Positions 50,674 to 59,544 of a stretch of 64,000 bases of DNA are shown here, piece by piece; the stretch's first letter is position 1, and the number at the start of each line of letters is the position of its first letter. The translations under genes and the position numbers were made by a program. Source of the DNA: Pseudomonas orientalis (lineage in GTDB: Bacteria > Pseudomonadota > Gammaproteobacteria > Pseudomonadales > Pseudomonadaceae); the NCBI RefSeq assembly GCF_022807995.1, contig NZ_CP094351.1, forward strand, positions 5,069,501 through 5,133,500, in the 5' to 3' direction. The notes under the pieces are model-generated. The model saw only the letters and a program-made list of their open reading frames with translations, made no database searches and was not told the DNA's origin.

Positions 50674-51765
50674 TTATTCGGAGGGCACGTATTCTACAAC
50701 TTCCAGGTCGAATCCGGATATCGCATTAAATTTCATCGGTGCGCTCATCAGGCGCATTTTGCGCACACCGAGGTCGCGCAGGATCTGCGAACCGGCACCG
50801 ACGATGCTGTAGGTGGTCGGTTTTTTCACCGGCACGTGATCGGCCGTTTCGCGGATATGCGCCAGCAGTGCATCGCCGTCCACCGGGTGACCGAGCAACA
50901 GCACCACGCCACTGCCCGCCTCGGACACCGCCGCCATGGCGGCACGCAGGCTCCAGCGCCCGGGTTGCTTGACCATCAGCAAGTCGCGCAGCGGGTCCAT
51001 GTTGTGCACGCGCACCAGGGTCGGCTCGTCGGCGCAAATGTTGCCCAGGGTCAGGGCCATGTGCACGTCGCCCTCCACTGAATCACGGTAGGTCACCAGA
51101 TTGAATTGGCCCAGCTCACTGTCCAGCGGCTGCTCGGCAATCCGCTGAACGGTACGTTCGTGAATCATGCGGTAGTGGATCAGGTCGGCAATGGTGCCGA
51201 CCTTGAGGTTGTGTTCGGCGGCAAAGGCTTCGAGTTCACTGCGACGGGCCATGGTGCCGTCGTCGTTCATCACCTCGCAGATCACCCCGCTCGGCTCGAA
51301 ACCGGCCATGCGCGCCAGATCGCAGGCCGCCTCGGTGTGACCGGCGCGAGCGAGGGTGCCGCCCGGCTGGGCCATCAGCGGGAAGATGTGGCCGGGGCTG
51401 ACGATGTCTTCGGCCTTGGCGTCTTTCGCAGCGGCAGCCTGCACGGTGCGCGCACGGTCGGCGGCGGAGATGCCGGTGGTGACGCCGGTGGTCGCTTCAA
51501 TCGATACGGTGAACTTGGTGCCGAACCCCGAGCCATTGCGCGGTGCCATCAGCGGCAGCTTGAGCAATTCGCAGCGTTCACGGCTCATGGGCATGCAGAT
51601 CAAACCACGGGCGTGCTTGGCCATGAAGTTGATGTGCTCGGGCTTGCACGCTTCGGCGGCCATGATGATGTCGCCTTCGTTCTCGCGATCTTCGTCATCC
51701 ATCAGGATGACCATCTTGCCTTGGCGGATGTCTTCAACCAGTTCTTCGATGCTATTGAGCGCCAC
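50674..51765 (-). CDS. ribBA: 3,4-dihydroxy-2-butanone-4-phosphate synthase with degenerate GTP cyclohydrolase II domain
   Basis: 363 residues. The N-terminal DHBP synthase domain is intact (MVILMDDEDRENEGDIIMAAE, CMPMSRERCELLKLP, and EAACDLARMAGF). The C-terminal GTP-cyclohydrolase-II-like half (VEGDVHMALTLGNICADEPTLVRVHN onward) lacks the zinc cysteine cluster that RibA shows, so it should have RibB activity only. GTG start at 51765. It lies 15 bases after ribE. Confidence 0.92.
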   Translation of the reverse strand: MALNSIEELVEDIRQGKMVILMDDEDRENEGDIIMAAEACKPEHINFMAKHARGLICMPMSRERCELLKLPLMAPRNGSGFGTKFTVSIEATTGVTTGISAADRARTVQAAAAKDAKAEDIVSPGHIFPLMAQPGGTLARAGHTEAACDLARMAGFEPSGVICEVMNDDGTMARRSELEAFAAEHNLKVGTIADLIHYRMIHERTVQRIAEQPLDSELGQFNLVTYRDSVEGDVHMALTLGNICADEPTLVRVHNMDPLRDLLMVKQPGRWSLRAAMAAVSEAGSGVVLLLGHPVDGDALLAHIRETADHVPVKKPTTYSIVGAGSQILRDLGVRKMRLMSAPMKFNAISGFDLEVVEYVPSE

Positions 51766-51780
51766 GCGGCACCCCCTTGG

Positions 51781-52443
51781 TCAGGATTTCAGGTAGCCGT
51801 TAGCGGCCAGAAAACTTTCGGTGATGTTGCCTGATGCAGGCTCTGCGGCCTTTTCGCCCAGCAACAGGCGCTCCAGGTAACGGGCAAGCAAGTCCACTTC
51901 CAGGTTCACCCGCCGGCCTGGCTGGTAGGAGGCCATGATGGTTTCGCTGAGGGTGTGGGGAATGATGGTCAGTTCGAATTCGGCGCCATTGACGGCGTTC
52001 ACGGTCAGGCTGGTGCCGTCGACGGTGATCGAGCCTTTGTGGGCGATGTACTTGGCCAGCTCTTTCGGCGCGCGGATACGAAATTCCACGGCGCGCGCGT
52101 TTTCGCTGCGGGCCACCACTTCGCCGACGCCGTCGACATGCCCGCTGACCAGGTGGCCGCCCAGGCGCGTGGTCGGCGTCAGGGCTTTTTCCAGGTTGAC
52201 CGGGCTGCCTGCCTTGAGGTCGTTCATCGCGGTGCAGTCCAGGGTCTCGCGGCTGACATCGGCGGCGAAGCCGTTGCCCGGCAGCTCGACGACGGTCAGG
52301 CACACACCGCTGACGGCGATGCTGTCGCCCAGTTTGACGTCGCCCAGATCCAGCTTGCCGGTTTCAACCAGCAGGCGAATGTCGCCGCCTTTGGGGGTCA
52401 TTGCGCGGATGCTGCCGATGGACTCGATGATGCCGGTGAACAT
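51781..52443 (-). CDS. ribE: Riboflavin synthase alpha subunit
   Basis: 220 residues with two repeated lumazine-binding domains: MFTGIIESIGSI, then SIAVSGVCLTVVEL, and in the second half GHLVSGHVDGVGEV and GSITVDGTSLTVNAV. AGGAG lies 5 bases before the ATG at 52443; the frame is open upstream but reaches into ribD. Final step of riboflavin synthesis. Confidence 0.96.
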   Translation of the reverse strand: MFTGIIESIGSIRAMTPKGGDIRLLVETGKLDLGDVKLGDSIAVSGVCLTVVELPGNGFAADVSRETLDCTAMNDLKAGSPVNLEKALTPTTRLGGHLVSGHVDGVGEVVARSENARAVEFRIRAPKELAKYIAHKGSITVDGTSLTVNAVNGAEFELTIIPHTLSETIMASYQPGRRVNLEVDLLARYLERLLLGEKAAEPASGNITESFLAANGYLKS

Positions 52444-52490
52444 GTCGTTCTCCTGAAAACGGGGGCTGACGCTCAAGCGCAGGCCGGGAA

Positions 52491-53618
52491 TTATACGCAC
52501 ACTGCCGAAAGCGGGACGGCGGTGACTCGCCAGTCGTCGCCCACGGCACGCATGTCAGTGATCTTGAGTTGGGGCGCGTCGGCCAGCTTCTCAAGCGGCC
52601 AGTCCAGCAAAGGCCGGGCAGCGGAGCCAAGGAACTTGCCGGCGACGAAAATCACGTACTCGTCGACCAGCCCTTGCTGGGCAAACGCGCCCGCCAGGCT
52701 TGGGCCCGCTTCAACCAGCACGTCGTTGACGCCACGGGCGGCGAGTGCCACCAGCGCTGAACGCAGGTCGACCTGGCCCTCCACGCCCGGTACCACCAGG
52801 CACTCGGGGCCACGGGGGAACTGGTTTTCCGGGGTTACGCAGGTGATGACCAGAGCCGGGCCGGCCTTGAAGAACGGCGCGTTGAGCGGCACCCGCAGGC
52901 GGCCGTCGATCAACACGCGCAGCGGCGGGCGCGACATGGCCAGGGCGGTGGTCTCTGCATCCAGGCCCAGTTCGGCGGCGCGTACGGTCAGGCGGGCGCC
53001 GTCAGCCAGCACCGTATCGGCGCCGGTCAGCACCACGCTCGCTTCGGCGCGCAGGCGCTGCACGGCGGCACGTGCGGCGGGGCCGGTGATCCATTGGCTT
53101 TCGCCGCTGGCCATGGCGGTGCGCCCGTCCAGGCTCATCGCCAGCTTGACCCGCACAAACGGCAGGCCGTGTTCCATGCGCTTGAGAAAGCCAGGGTTCA
53201 GCGCGCGCGCTTGGGACTCGAGCACGCCGCTACGAATTTCGATCCCGGCCTGGGCCAGACGCTGCATGCCGCGGCCCGCCACTTCCGGATTGGGGTCCTG
53301 CATGCCGGCTACTACCCGCGCCACACCGGCGCTCACCAGTGCATCGGCGCACGGCGGTGTACGGCCATGATGGCTGCAGGGTTCGAGGGTCACGTACACC
53401 GTGGCGCCACGGGCCTTGTCACCGGCGGCGCGCAAGGCATTCGGCTCGGCATGGGGCTCGCCGGTGCGCTCATGCCAGCCTTCGCCGACAATCTGCCCGT
53501 CACGCACAATCACGCAGCCCACCCGGGGGTTGGGATGGGTGGTGTACAGGCCCTTGCGCGCCAATTCGAGGGCGCGCGCCATGTAATGGGCGTCGAGGAC
53601 TGCCTGTTCAGACGTCAT
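52491..53618 (-). CDS. ribD: Bifunctional riboflavin deaminase/reductase RibD
   Basis: 375 residues. N-terminal deaminase with zinc motifs EPHAEPNALR and LEPCSHHGRTPPCADAL; C-terminal reductase domain (LAMSLDGRTAMASGESQWITG). Start ATG overlaps the nrdR stop by ATGA. Confidence 0.96.
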   Translation of the reverse strand: MTSEQAVLDAHYMARALELARKGLYTTHPNPRVGCVIVRDGQIVGEGWHERTGEPHAEPNALRAAGDKARGATVYVTLEPCSHHGRTPPCADALVSAGVARVVAGMQDPNPEVAGRGMQRLAQAGIEIRSGVLESQARALNPGFLKRMEHGLPFVRVKLAMSLDGRTAMASGESQWITGPAARAAVQRLRAEASVVLTGADTVLADGARLTVRAAELGLDAETTALAMSRPPLRVLIDGRLRVPLNAPFFKAGPALVITCVTPENQFPRGPECLVVPGVEGQVDLRSALVALAARGVNDVLVEAGPSLAGAFAQQGLVDEYVIFVAGKFLGSAARPLLDWPLEKLADAPQLKITDMRAVGDDWRVTAVPLSAVCV

Positions 53619-54079
53619 TGCTTGGAAGGCTCACGGGCCAGGCGGTCGATCTCTTCGCGGAACTCATTGAGGTCCTGGAAGCGTCGGTACACCGAGGCAA
53701 AACGGATATAGGCGACTTCGTCGAGCTTTTGCAGCTCGCCCATCACCAACTCGCCCACCACCAGGCTCTTGACCTCACGCTCGCCGGTCGCCCGCAGCTT
53801 GTGCTTGATATGCGCCAGCGCCGCTTCCAGGCGCTCGACACTCACCGGGCGTTTTTCCAGGGCGCGCTGCATACCGGCGCGCAGTTTGTCTTCGTCGAAA
53901 GGCTGGCGGCTGCCGTCGGACTTGATCAGGCGCGGCAATACCAGTTCGGCGGTTTCGAAGGTGGTGAAACGTTCACCACAGGCCAGGCATTCGCGCCGGC
54001 GACGCACTTGATCGCCCTCGGCGACCAGACGCGAGTCAATGACCTTGGTGTCGTTGGCACCGCAGAAGGGACAGTGCAT
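53615..54079 (-). CDS. nrdR: Transcriptional repressor NrdR
   Basis: 154 residues. N-terminal zinc ribbon MHCPFCGANDTKVIDSR with CLACGERF, then an ATP-cone domain (VLPRLIKSDGSRQPFDEDKLRAGMQRALEKRP). It senses dATP/ATP and represses ribonucleotide reductase genes. First gene of the nrdR-ribD-ribE-ribBA-ribH-nusB-thiL run. Confidence 0.96.
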   Translation of the reverse strand: MHCPFCGANDTKVIDSRLVAEGDQVRRRRECLACGERFTTFETAELVLPRLIKSDGSRQPFDEDKLRAGMQRALEKRPVSVERLEAALAHIKHKLRATGEREVKSLVVGELVMGELQKLDEVAYIRFASVYRRFQDLNEFREEIDRLAREPSKQ

Positions 54080-54220
54080 GGTTGGCAGGCAACAAATAAA
54101 GGGAGGGCCATGGTAGCGCATCCCCGTCGCAAGACAAGCCATAGCCTTTACGGTATATAGGCAGGCCTATATGTTTCTATTTTTTTAAGCCACGGATTTT
54201 GCCCTTTTCTGGAGCCGTAC

Positions 54221-54676
54221 ATGCAGTTACGACCACTTGCCCTGCTCGCCCTGTTCAGTTTTCTGGTCGCCTGCAGCAGCGAAGCCCCCAAGCCGGCCGC
54301 ACCTCAGCCAACACCCGCACAAGAGAAAAAAGTCCCCGGCATCGAAGAGTTGGGCCCCCTGCCCGCCTACCAGCGTGAAATCAGCGGCAACCTGACCAAT
54401 GTGCCGGCCGGCGCCGAAGTCGAGCTTGCCCTGTTGGTGATCGACGACCGTTCGCGCCCGCAACAACTGCTCGCCAGCAGCGTATTGACCGGCAACGGCA
54501 AGCCCCTGGCCTTTCGCCTGCGCTTCAACCCAGAAGCATTCCCGGCCGGTGCGCGGGTTGAATTGCGCGGTCGCGCCAGCCAGTCCGGCCAGTTGATCCT
54601 GCACCTGCCCGCCGTGCGCATCACCCAGGCGATCACCCAGACCACCGGCCCCCTGCAACTCGTCAAGGCGCCATGA
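54221..54676 (+). CDS. YbaY-family lipoprotein
   Basis: 151 residues. Signal MQLRPLALLALFSFLVAC with lipobox Cys18, a proline-rich linker (APKPAAPQPTPAQ), and a beta-sandwich YbaY/type III secretion lipoprotein-like domain (ISGNLTNVPAGAEVELALLVIDD, RFNPEAFPAGARVELRGR). Function unknown. Stop overlaps the next start (ATGA). Confidence 0.85.
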   Translation: MQLRPLALLALFSFLVACSSEAPKPAAPQPTPAQEKKVPGIEELGPLPAYQREISGNLTNVPAGAEVELALLVIDDRSRPQQLLASSVLTGNGKPLAFRLRFNPEAFPAGARVELRGRASQSGQLILHLPAVRITQAITQTTGPLQLVKAP

Positions 54677-55329
54677 CGCCACCGCTGCACCTGCAACGCG
54701 CCCTCAGCGAGTTGATCGGCGACGCACACCTGGTGCCCTGCCCGCTGCCGGGCACCGAACTGTCGTTGTGGTTGCTCGACGCCGACAACATGGACCGCGC
54801 CTTCAGCCAGGAAGAAACCCGGCGCATCCTGCATGAGCCGCCCTACTGGAGCTTCTGCTGGGCCAGCGGCCTGGCGCTGGCGCGCTATCTGGCGGCGAAC
54901 CCTGCGTGGGTGGCGGGCAAGCGCGTGCTGGATTTCGGCACCGGTTCCGGCGTGGCCGCGATTGCGGCCGTCAAGGCCGGGGCGTTGGAGGTGGTGGCGT
55001 GCGACCTTGATCCACTGGCGCTGGCGGCTTGCCGGGCAAATGCCGAACTCAACGCGGTGGCACTGAGTTATTCAACCGACTTCTTTGCCGAGGCCAATCG
55101 CTTCGACCTGATCCTGGTGGCCGACGTGCTTTACGACCGCGCCAACCTGCCGCTGCTGGACCAGTTCCTGACCCGTGGCCGCGAAGCGCTGGTGGCGGAC
55201 TCGCGGGTGCGTGACTTCCAGCATCCGGATTATCAGCGGCTGGACATCCTCGAGGCGCTGACCCTGCCGGACCTGGCCGAGCCGTGGGAGTTTCGCAAGG
55301 TGAGCCTGTACCATTCGCGGCGTCCTTGA
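54673..55329 (+). CDS. Class I SAM-dependent methyltransferase (METTL20/Nnt1-like)
   Basis: 218 residues with the SAM motif VLDFGTGSGVAAIAAVKAGA and post-I Asp in VVACDLDPLALAA. The PPYWSFCWASGLALARYL element before motif I and LVADVLYDRAN are typical of seven-beta-strand protein-lysine methyltransferases such as ETFB-KMT. The target is unknown. Confidence 0.85.
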   Translation: MTPPLHLQRALSELIGDAHLVPCPLPGTELSLWLLDADNMDRAFSQEETRRILHEPPYWSFCWASGLALARYLAANPAWVAGKRVLDFGTGSGVAAIAAVKAGALEVVACDLDPLALAACRANAELNAVALSYSTDFFAEANRFDLILVADVLYDRANLPLLDQFLTRGREALVADSRVRDFQHPDYQRLDILEALTLPDLAEPWEFRKVSLYHSRRP

Positions 55330-55330
55330 G

Positions 55331-55359
55331 GCCATCGCGGGCAAGCCCGCTCCCACAGG
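55331..55359. repeat. Single REP element
   Basis: GCCATCGCGGGCAAGCCCGC followed by TCCCACAGG, a lone REP of the CGCGGGCAAGCCCGC kind that differs from both doublet families here. It lies two bases after the methyltransferase stop. Confidence 0.8.
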
Positions 55360-55479
55360 GAATGCATTTCAACTAGGAGAGCGGGTTCGTCTGCGACAAG
55401 GTCTTGAGTCCACGATGCTTTCAGCCAACCGCGCCAGCCCTTATAGTTGCCCCCATTCCCGCTTTATTCGAGACGCCTC

Positions 55480-56352
55480 ATGAGTGAGCCCACGCCGTAC
55501 ATCTTTGACGTCACCACCGCCAACTTCGAGCAGGCGGTGATTCAGAACTCTTTCGAAAAACCGGTGCTGGTGGATTTCTGGGCCGAGTGGTGCGCGCCAT
55601 GCAAGGCGCTGATGCCGATGCTGGCGCAGATTGCCGAGAGTTACCGCGGTGAGTTGCTGCTGGCCAAGGTCGATTGCGAAGCCGAGCAGGATATCGTTGC
55701 GCGTTTCGGTATCCAGAGCCTGCCGACGGTGGTGCTGTTCAAGGACGGTCAGCCAGTGGATGGGTTTGCCGGGGCGCAGCCGGAGTCGGCGGTGCGGGCG
55801 ATGCTCGAGCCCCATGTGCAGATGCCGCCACCGGCTGCGGCCGATCCGCTGGAGCAGGCCCAGGCGTCGTTTGCCGAGGGCCGCATCAGCGATGCCGAAG
55901 CCATGCTGGTTGCGCTGCTGGGCGAAGACAACACCAACGCCGCGGCGCTGATCCTCTACGCCCGCTGCCTGGCCGAGCGCGGTGAACTGGATGAAGCCCA
56001 AACCGTGCTGGACGCGGTAAAAAGCGATGACCACAAGGCCGCACTCGCCGGGGCCAAGGCGCAGATCACCTTCCTGCGCCAGGCTGCCGACCTGCCGGAC
56101 GCCGCCGACCTGAAAAGCCGTCTGGCGCAGAACCCGCAGGATGACGAAGCGGCCTATCAGTTGAGCATTCAACAACTGGCGCGCCAGCAATACGACGCCG
56201 CGCTGGAAGGCCTGCTCAAGCTGTTTGTCCGCAATCGCAGCTACAGCGAAGGCTTGCCACACAAGACCTTGCTGCAGGTGTTCGAACTGCTGGGCAACGA
56301 TCACCCGCTGGTCACGGTGTACCGCCGCAAACTGTTTGCCGCGCTGTACTAA
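55480..56352 (+). CDS. cnoX: Thioredoxin-TPR protein CnoX (YbbN-like)
   Basis: 290 residues: N-terminal thioredoxin domain with active site WAEWCAPCKALMP (Cys pair intact) and a C-terminal TPR region (EQAQASFAEGRISDAEAMLVALLGEDNTNAAALILYARCL). CnoX acts as a chaperone and redox guard that feeds clients to GroEL. E. coli CnoX has lost one Cys, whereas this one keeps CxxC. Confidence 0.92.
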   Translation: MSEPTPYIFDVTTANFEQAVIQNSFEKPVLVDFWAEWCAPCKALMPMLAQIAESYRGELLLAKVDCEAEQDIVARFGIQSLPTVVLFKDGQPVDGFAGAQPESAVRAMLEPHVQMPPPAAADPLEQAQASFAEGRISDAEAMLVALLGEDNTNAAALILYARCLAERGELDEAQTVLDAVKSDDHKAALAGAKAQITFLRQAADLPDAADLKSRLAQNPQDDEAAYQLSIQQLARQQYDAALEGLLKLFVRNRSYSEGLPHKTLLQVFELLGNDHPLVTVYRRKLFAALY

Positions 56353-56361
56353 CCCTCACCC

Positions 56362-56461
56362 TGTAGGAGCGAGCTTGCTCGCGAAGGCCGTCAACGATAA
56401 CGCGGGCATCCTGAATGAACGCGGTGCCTATGCGTTTTTCGCGAGCAAGCTCGCTCCTACA
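56362..56461. repeat. REPIN, TGTAGGAGCGAGCTTGCTCGCGA family
   Basis: 100 bases, with perfect TGTAGGAGCGAGC/GCTCGCTCCTACA arms. It is almost identical over its whole length to the copy at 47756, including the middle. It ends at the stop codon of the following minus-strand gene. Confidence 0.95.
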
Positions 56462-56804
56462 AAGAATCGATCCAGATGTACAGCGGCGTGTCGGCGCCGC
56501 TGGTCACCTTCACCTTGGCGCTGTGACGCAAGCGCACCAGCAGGCGCTTGCCCGCAGCGGCATCGCCGGCCAACCCTTCCAGTTGATCGAGCAGCTCCAG
56601 GCCGCTGAGCTGCCCGGCGTTGCGCAACAGGTCCTGGGCGTTCTGCCATAGATCCTCACTTTGCCTGACCGGTACCGCAGTCGACGCAGCCGGCACCGGG
56701 GCGGCCTGCAATTGCGCGCCCAGCCGCGCCCAATCGCTGTCGTCCAGCTCCAGGGTCAAGTCCACCGGCAGGTCGCCGACGGTTCCACGAATTCGCAACA
56801 TCAT
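56457..56804 (-). CDS. Small conserved hypothetical protein
   Basis: 115 residues, acidic and soluble (MMLRIRGTVGDLPVDLTLELDDSDWARLG, Ala/Pro linker, then a helical LWQNAQDLLRNAGQLSGLELLDQLEGL). Domain not recognised. AGGAG lies 6 bases before the first of two ATGs. Its TAG stop is the TAG of the adjacent REP doublet. It is divergent from the zinc operon. Confidence 0.7.
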   Translation of the reverse strand: MMLRIRGTVGDLPVDLTLELDDSDWARLGAQLQAAPVPAASTAVPVRQSEDLWQNAQDLLRNAGQLSGLELLDQLEGLAGDAAAGKRLLVRLRHSAKVKVTSGADTPLYIWIDSL

Positions 56805-56885
56805 CCCTACTCCTGCATTTTTCTGACGGGCATGCTCCCATGCAGCTTGCGCAACGCCAAGCGGACGGTCAAACTCTCGGCGTTA

Positions 56886-56907
56886 TTGTTATAAGATCAC
56901 ATAACAA
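56886..56907 (+). promoter_or_regulatory. Candidate Zur operator of the zinc-uptake operon
   Basis: TTGTTAT, 8 bases, then the perfect complement ATAACAA, 25 bases before the zrgA start. Arms and AT-rich form resemble Zur boxes (GTTATA...TATAAC), though the spacer is longer than the usual form. Confidence 0.55.
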
Positions 56908-56931
56908 AACTTTCATCTGTGGAGTCCTGTC

Positions 56932-57549
56932 ATGCGCCGTCTGCTGCTTGCTTTGCCGTTTGCCCTGCTGCCTCTGGCTGTCGCCCATGCCCATGAAGAT
57001 CACGATCATGAGCACGGCAGCCTCGGCGCTCACGAACACGGCGTCGGCCGCCTCAATGCGGTGCTGGACGGCCAGAGCCTGGAGCTTGAGCTGGACAGCC
57101 CGGCAATGAACCTGGTGGGTTTCGAACACACAGCCACCAGTGCCGCCGACAAAGCCAAAGTCGCCGCAGCGCGCAAGCAGCTGGAAACTCCGCTGGCACT
57201 GTTCAACCTGCCCAAGGCCGCCGGTTGCGTCGTCAGTTCCCAGGAACTCAACAGCCCGCTGTTCGGTGACAAGCCGCAAGCCGATCACGATGATGACAAC
57301 GATGGCGATGACAATGACCATGCTACCGACGGCAAAGGCGCCGCCGCCCATGAGCATCATCATGACCACAGCGAAATCCATGCTCACTACCAGTTCACCT
57401 GCGCCAAGCCAGAGGCACTGAGCAACCTGGACCTGAGCCAGGTGTTCAAGACCTTCCCCGCCACCCGGAAAATTCAGGTACAACTGATCGGCCCGAGCGG
57501 CCAGCAAGGTGCTGACGCGACCGCCACTGCAGCCACCCTGAAGTTCTGA
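56932..57549 (+). CDS. zrgA: ZrgA-type zinc uptake protein (DUF2796)
   Basis: 205 residues: signal peptide (MRRLLLALPFALLPLAVAHA) directly followed by a His/Asp-rich segment (HEDHDHEHGSLGAHEHGVG) and a second one (HDDDNDGDDNDHATDGKGAA, AHEHHHDHSEIHAH) that should bind zinc. As in P. aeruginosa PA4063-PA4066, it is the first gene of an ABC-permease-DUF3299 operon that is reported there to respond to zinc. Periplasmic. Confidence 0.88.
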   Translation: MRRLLLALPFALLPLAVAHAHEDHDHEHGSLGAHEHGVGRLNAVLDGQSLELELDSPAMNLVGFEHTATSAADKAKVAAARKQLETPLALFNLPKAAGCVVSSQELNSPLFGDKPQADHDDDNDGDDNDHATDGKGAAAHEHHHDHSEIHAHYQFTCAKPEALSNLDLSQVFKTFPATRKIQVQLIGPSGQQGADATATAATLKF

Positions 57550-57555
57550 GTTCAC

Positions 57556-58266
57556 ATGACCGATGCATTGATCGAACTGTCCGACCTTGCCTTCAACTGG
57601 CCCGGTCACCCGCAGTTGCTGGACATCCCCGCGTTCCGCCTGGAGCCGGGGGAAACCCTGTTTCTCAAGGGCCCCAGTGGCAGTGGCAAAACCACCTTGC
57701 TCGGCTTGCTTGGCGGTGTGCAGAAACCCAGCCGAGGCAGCATTCGCCTGCTCGGCCAGGAGCTGACCGAACTGTCTGCCGGTGCCCGTGACCGCTTCCG
57801 CGTGGACCACACCGGCTACATCTTCCAGCAGTTCAACCTGCTGCCGTTTCTGTCGGTGCGCGAAAATGTCGAGCTGCCTTGCCACTTCTCAAAACTGCGC
57901 GCACAACGAGCGGCCCAGCGCCACGGCAGTGTGGACCAGGCCGCAGCGACCTTGCTTGCGCACCTGGGTTTGAAAGACCCGGACTTGCTCGAGCGCCGCG
58001 CCGATTCGCTGTCCATCGGCCAGCAACAACGGGTGGCCGCCGCCCGGGCGCTGATCGGTCAACCGGAACTGGTGATTGCCGACGAGCCCACCTCGGCCCT
58101 CGACTACGACGCCCGCGAAGCATTCATCCAACTGCTGTTCGCCGAATGCCGCGAAGCGGGCGCCAGCCTGTTGTTTGTCAGCCACGACCAAAGCCTGGCG
58201 CCGCTGTTCGACCGCAACCTGTCGCTGGCCGAACTTAATCGCGCCGCCATGCCCGCAGAGGTTTGA
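57556..58266 (+). CDS. ABC transporter ATP-binding protein of the zinc-linked operon
   Basis: 236 residues of the MacB/LolD type: Walker A KGPSGSGKTTLLGLLGG, Q-loop YIFQQFNLLPFLS, signature SLSIGQQQRVAAARAL and Walker B LVIADEPTSALD. It partners with the permease that starts 2 bases after its stop. MacB-like exporters or extruders of lipoprotein type rather than classical importers, so its exact job beside ZrgA is open. Confidence 0.92.
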   Translation: MTDALIELSDLAFNWPGHPQLLDIPAFRLEPGETLFLKGPSGSGKTTLLGLLGGVQKPSRGSIRLLGQELTELSAGARDRFRVDHTGYIFQQFNLLPFLSVRENVELPCHFSKLRAQRAAQRHGSVDQAAATLLAHLGLKDPDLLERRADSLSIGQQQRVAAARALIGQPELVIADEPTSALDYDAREAFIQLLFAECREAGASLLFVSHDQSLAPLFDRNLSLAELNRAAMPAEV

Positions 58267-58267
58267 G

Positions 58268-59533
58268 ATGTATCTGTTTCGTCTGGCCATGGCCAGCCTG
58301 GCCAACCGCCGCTTTACCGCCATCCTGACCGCCTTCGCCATCGCGCTTTCCGTGTGCTTGTTGTTGGCGGTGGAACGCGTACGCGTTGAAGCGCGCAACA
58401 GCTTCGCCAGCACCATCAGCGGCACCGACCTGATCGTCGGCGCACGCTCGGGCTCGGTGAACCTGCTGCTGTATTCGGTGTTTCGCATCGGCAACGCCAC
58501 CAATAACATCCGCTGGGACAGCTACGAGCACTTCGCGGCCAATCCCCAGGTGAAATGGGCGATCCCGATTTCCCTCGGCGATTCCCATCGCGGTTACCGG
58601 GTGATGGGCACCAACGCCTCCTACTTCGAGCATTACCAGTACGGTCGCAAACAGAACCTTGAACTGGCCAGCGGCCGCGCCTTCGCCACCGACCCGTTCG
58701 AGGTAGTGCTCGGCGCCGAGGTGGCCGACGCCCTGCACTACAAGCTCGGCGACAAGCTGGTGCTGGCCCATGGCGTGGCGGTGGTCAGCCTGGTCAAGCA
58801 CGATGACAAGCCCTTCACCGTGGTTGGCATCCTCAAGCGCACCGGCACGCCGGTGGACCGCACGCTGCATATCAGCCTCGGCGGCATGGAAGCGATCCAC
58901 ATCGACTGGCACAACGGTGTCCCGGCCCAGGGCAAAGGCCGTATCAGCGCCGATCAGGCGCGCAACATGGACCTGACCCCGCAAGCCATCACCGCGTTCA
59001 TGCTCGGGTTGAACAACAAGATTTCCACCTTCGCGCTGCAACGGGAAATCAATGAATTCCGTGGCGAGCCGATGCTGGCGATCCTGCCGGGCGTGGCGCT
59101 GCAAGAGCTGTGGAGCATGATGGGCACGGCCGAAAAAGCCTTGTTCGTGATCTCGTTGTTCGTGGTGCTGACCGGTTTGATCGGCATGCTCACGGCGATC
59201 CTCACCAGCCTCAACGAACGCCGCCGCGAGATGGCGATCCTCCGTTCGGTGGGCGCACGCCCGTGGCATATCGCAACGCTGCTGATCTTCGAGGCCTTCG
59301 CGCTGGCCCTGTCCGGCGTGGTGGCAGGTCTTGGCTTGCTGTACCTGTGCATTGCCGCATCGCGGGGTTATTTGCAGGCCAACTACGGCCTGGACCTGCC
59401 GATGGCATGGCCGAGCGAATATGAATGGACGCTGCTCGCCGGTATCCTGGCGGCGGCGCTGTTGATGGGCAGCGTGCCCGCATGGCGTGCCTATCGCCAG
59501 TCGTTGGCCGATGGGCTGTCCATTCGTTTATGA
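58268..59533 (+). CDS. MacB/FtsX-type ABC permease
   Basis: 421 residues. N-terminal transmembrane helix (FTAILTAFAIALSVCLLLAV), a long periplasmic MacB_PCD-like domain, and three C-terminal helices with the FtsX coupling element MLTAILTSLNERRREMAILRSVGARP. Start ATG after GAGG. Its stop overlaps a possible start of the next gene. Confidence 0.92.
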   Translation: MYLFRLAMASLANRRFTAILTAFAIALSVCLLLAVERVRVEARNSFASTISGTDLIVGARSGSVNLLLYSVFRIGNATNNIRWDSYEHFAANPQVKWAIPISLGDSHRGYRVMGTNASYFEHYQYGRKQNLELASGRAFATDPFEVVLGAEVADALHYKLGDKLVLAHGVAVVSLVKHDDKPFTVVGILKRTGTPVDRTLHISLGGMEAIHIDWHNGVPAQGKGRISADQARNMDLTPQAITAFMLGLNNKISTFALQREINEFRGEPMLAILPGVALQELWSMMGTAEKALFVISLFVVLTGLIGMLTAILTSLNERRREMAILRSVGARPWHIATLLIFEAFALALSGVVAGLGLLYLCIAASRGYLQANYGLDLPMAWPSEYEWTLLAGILAAALLMGSVPAWRAYRQSLADGLSIRL

Positions 59534-59544
59534 GGAAGCTGTCG

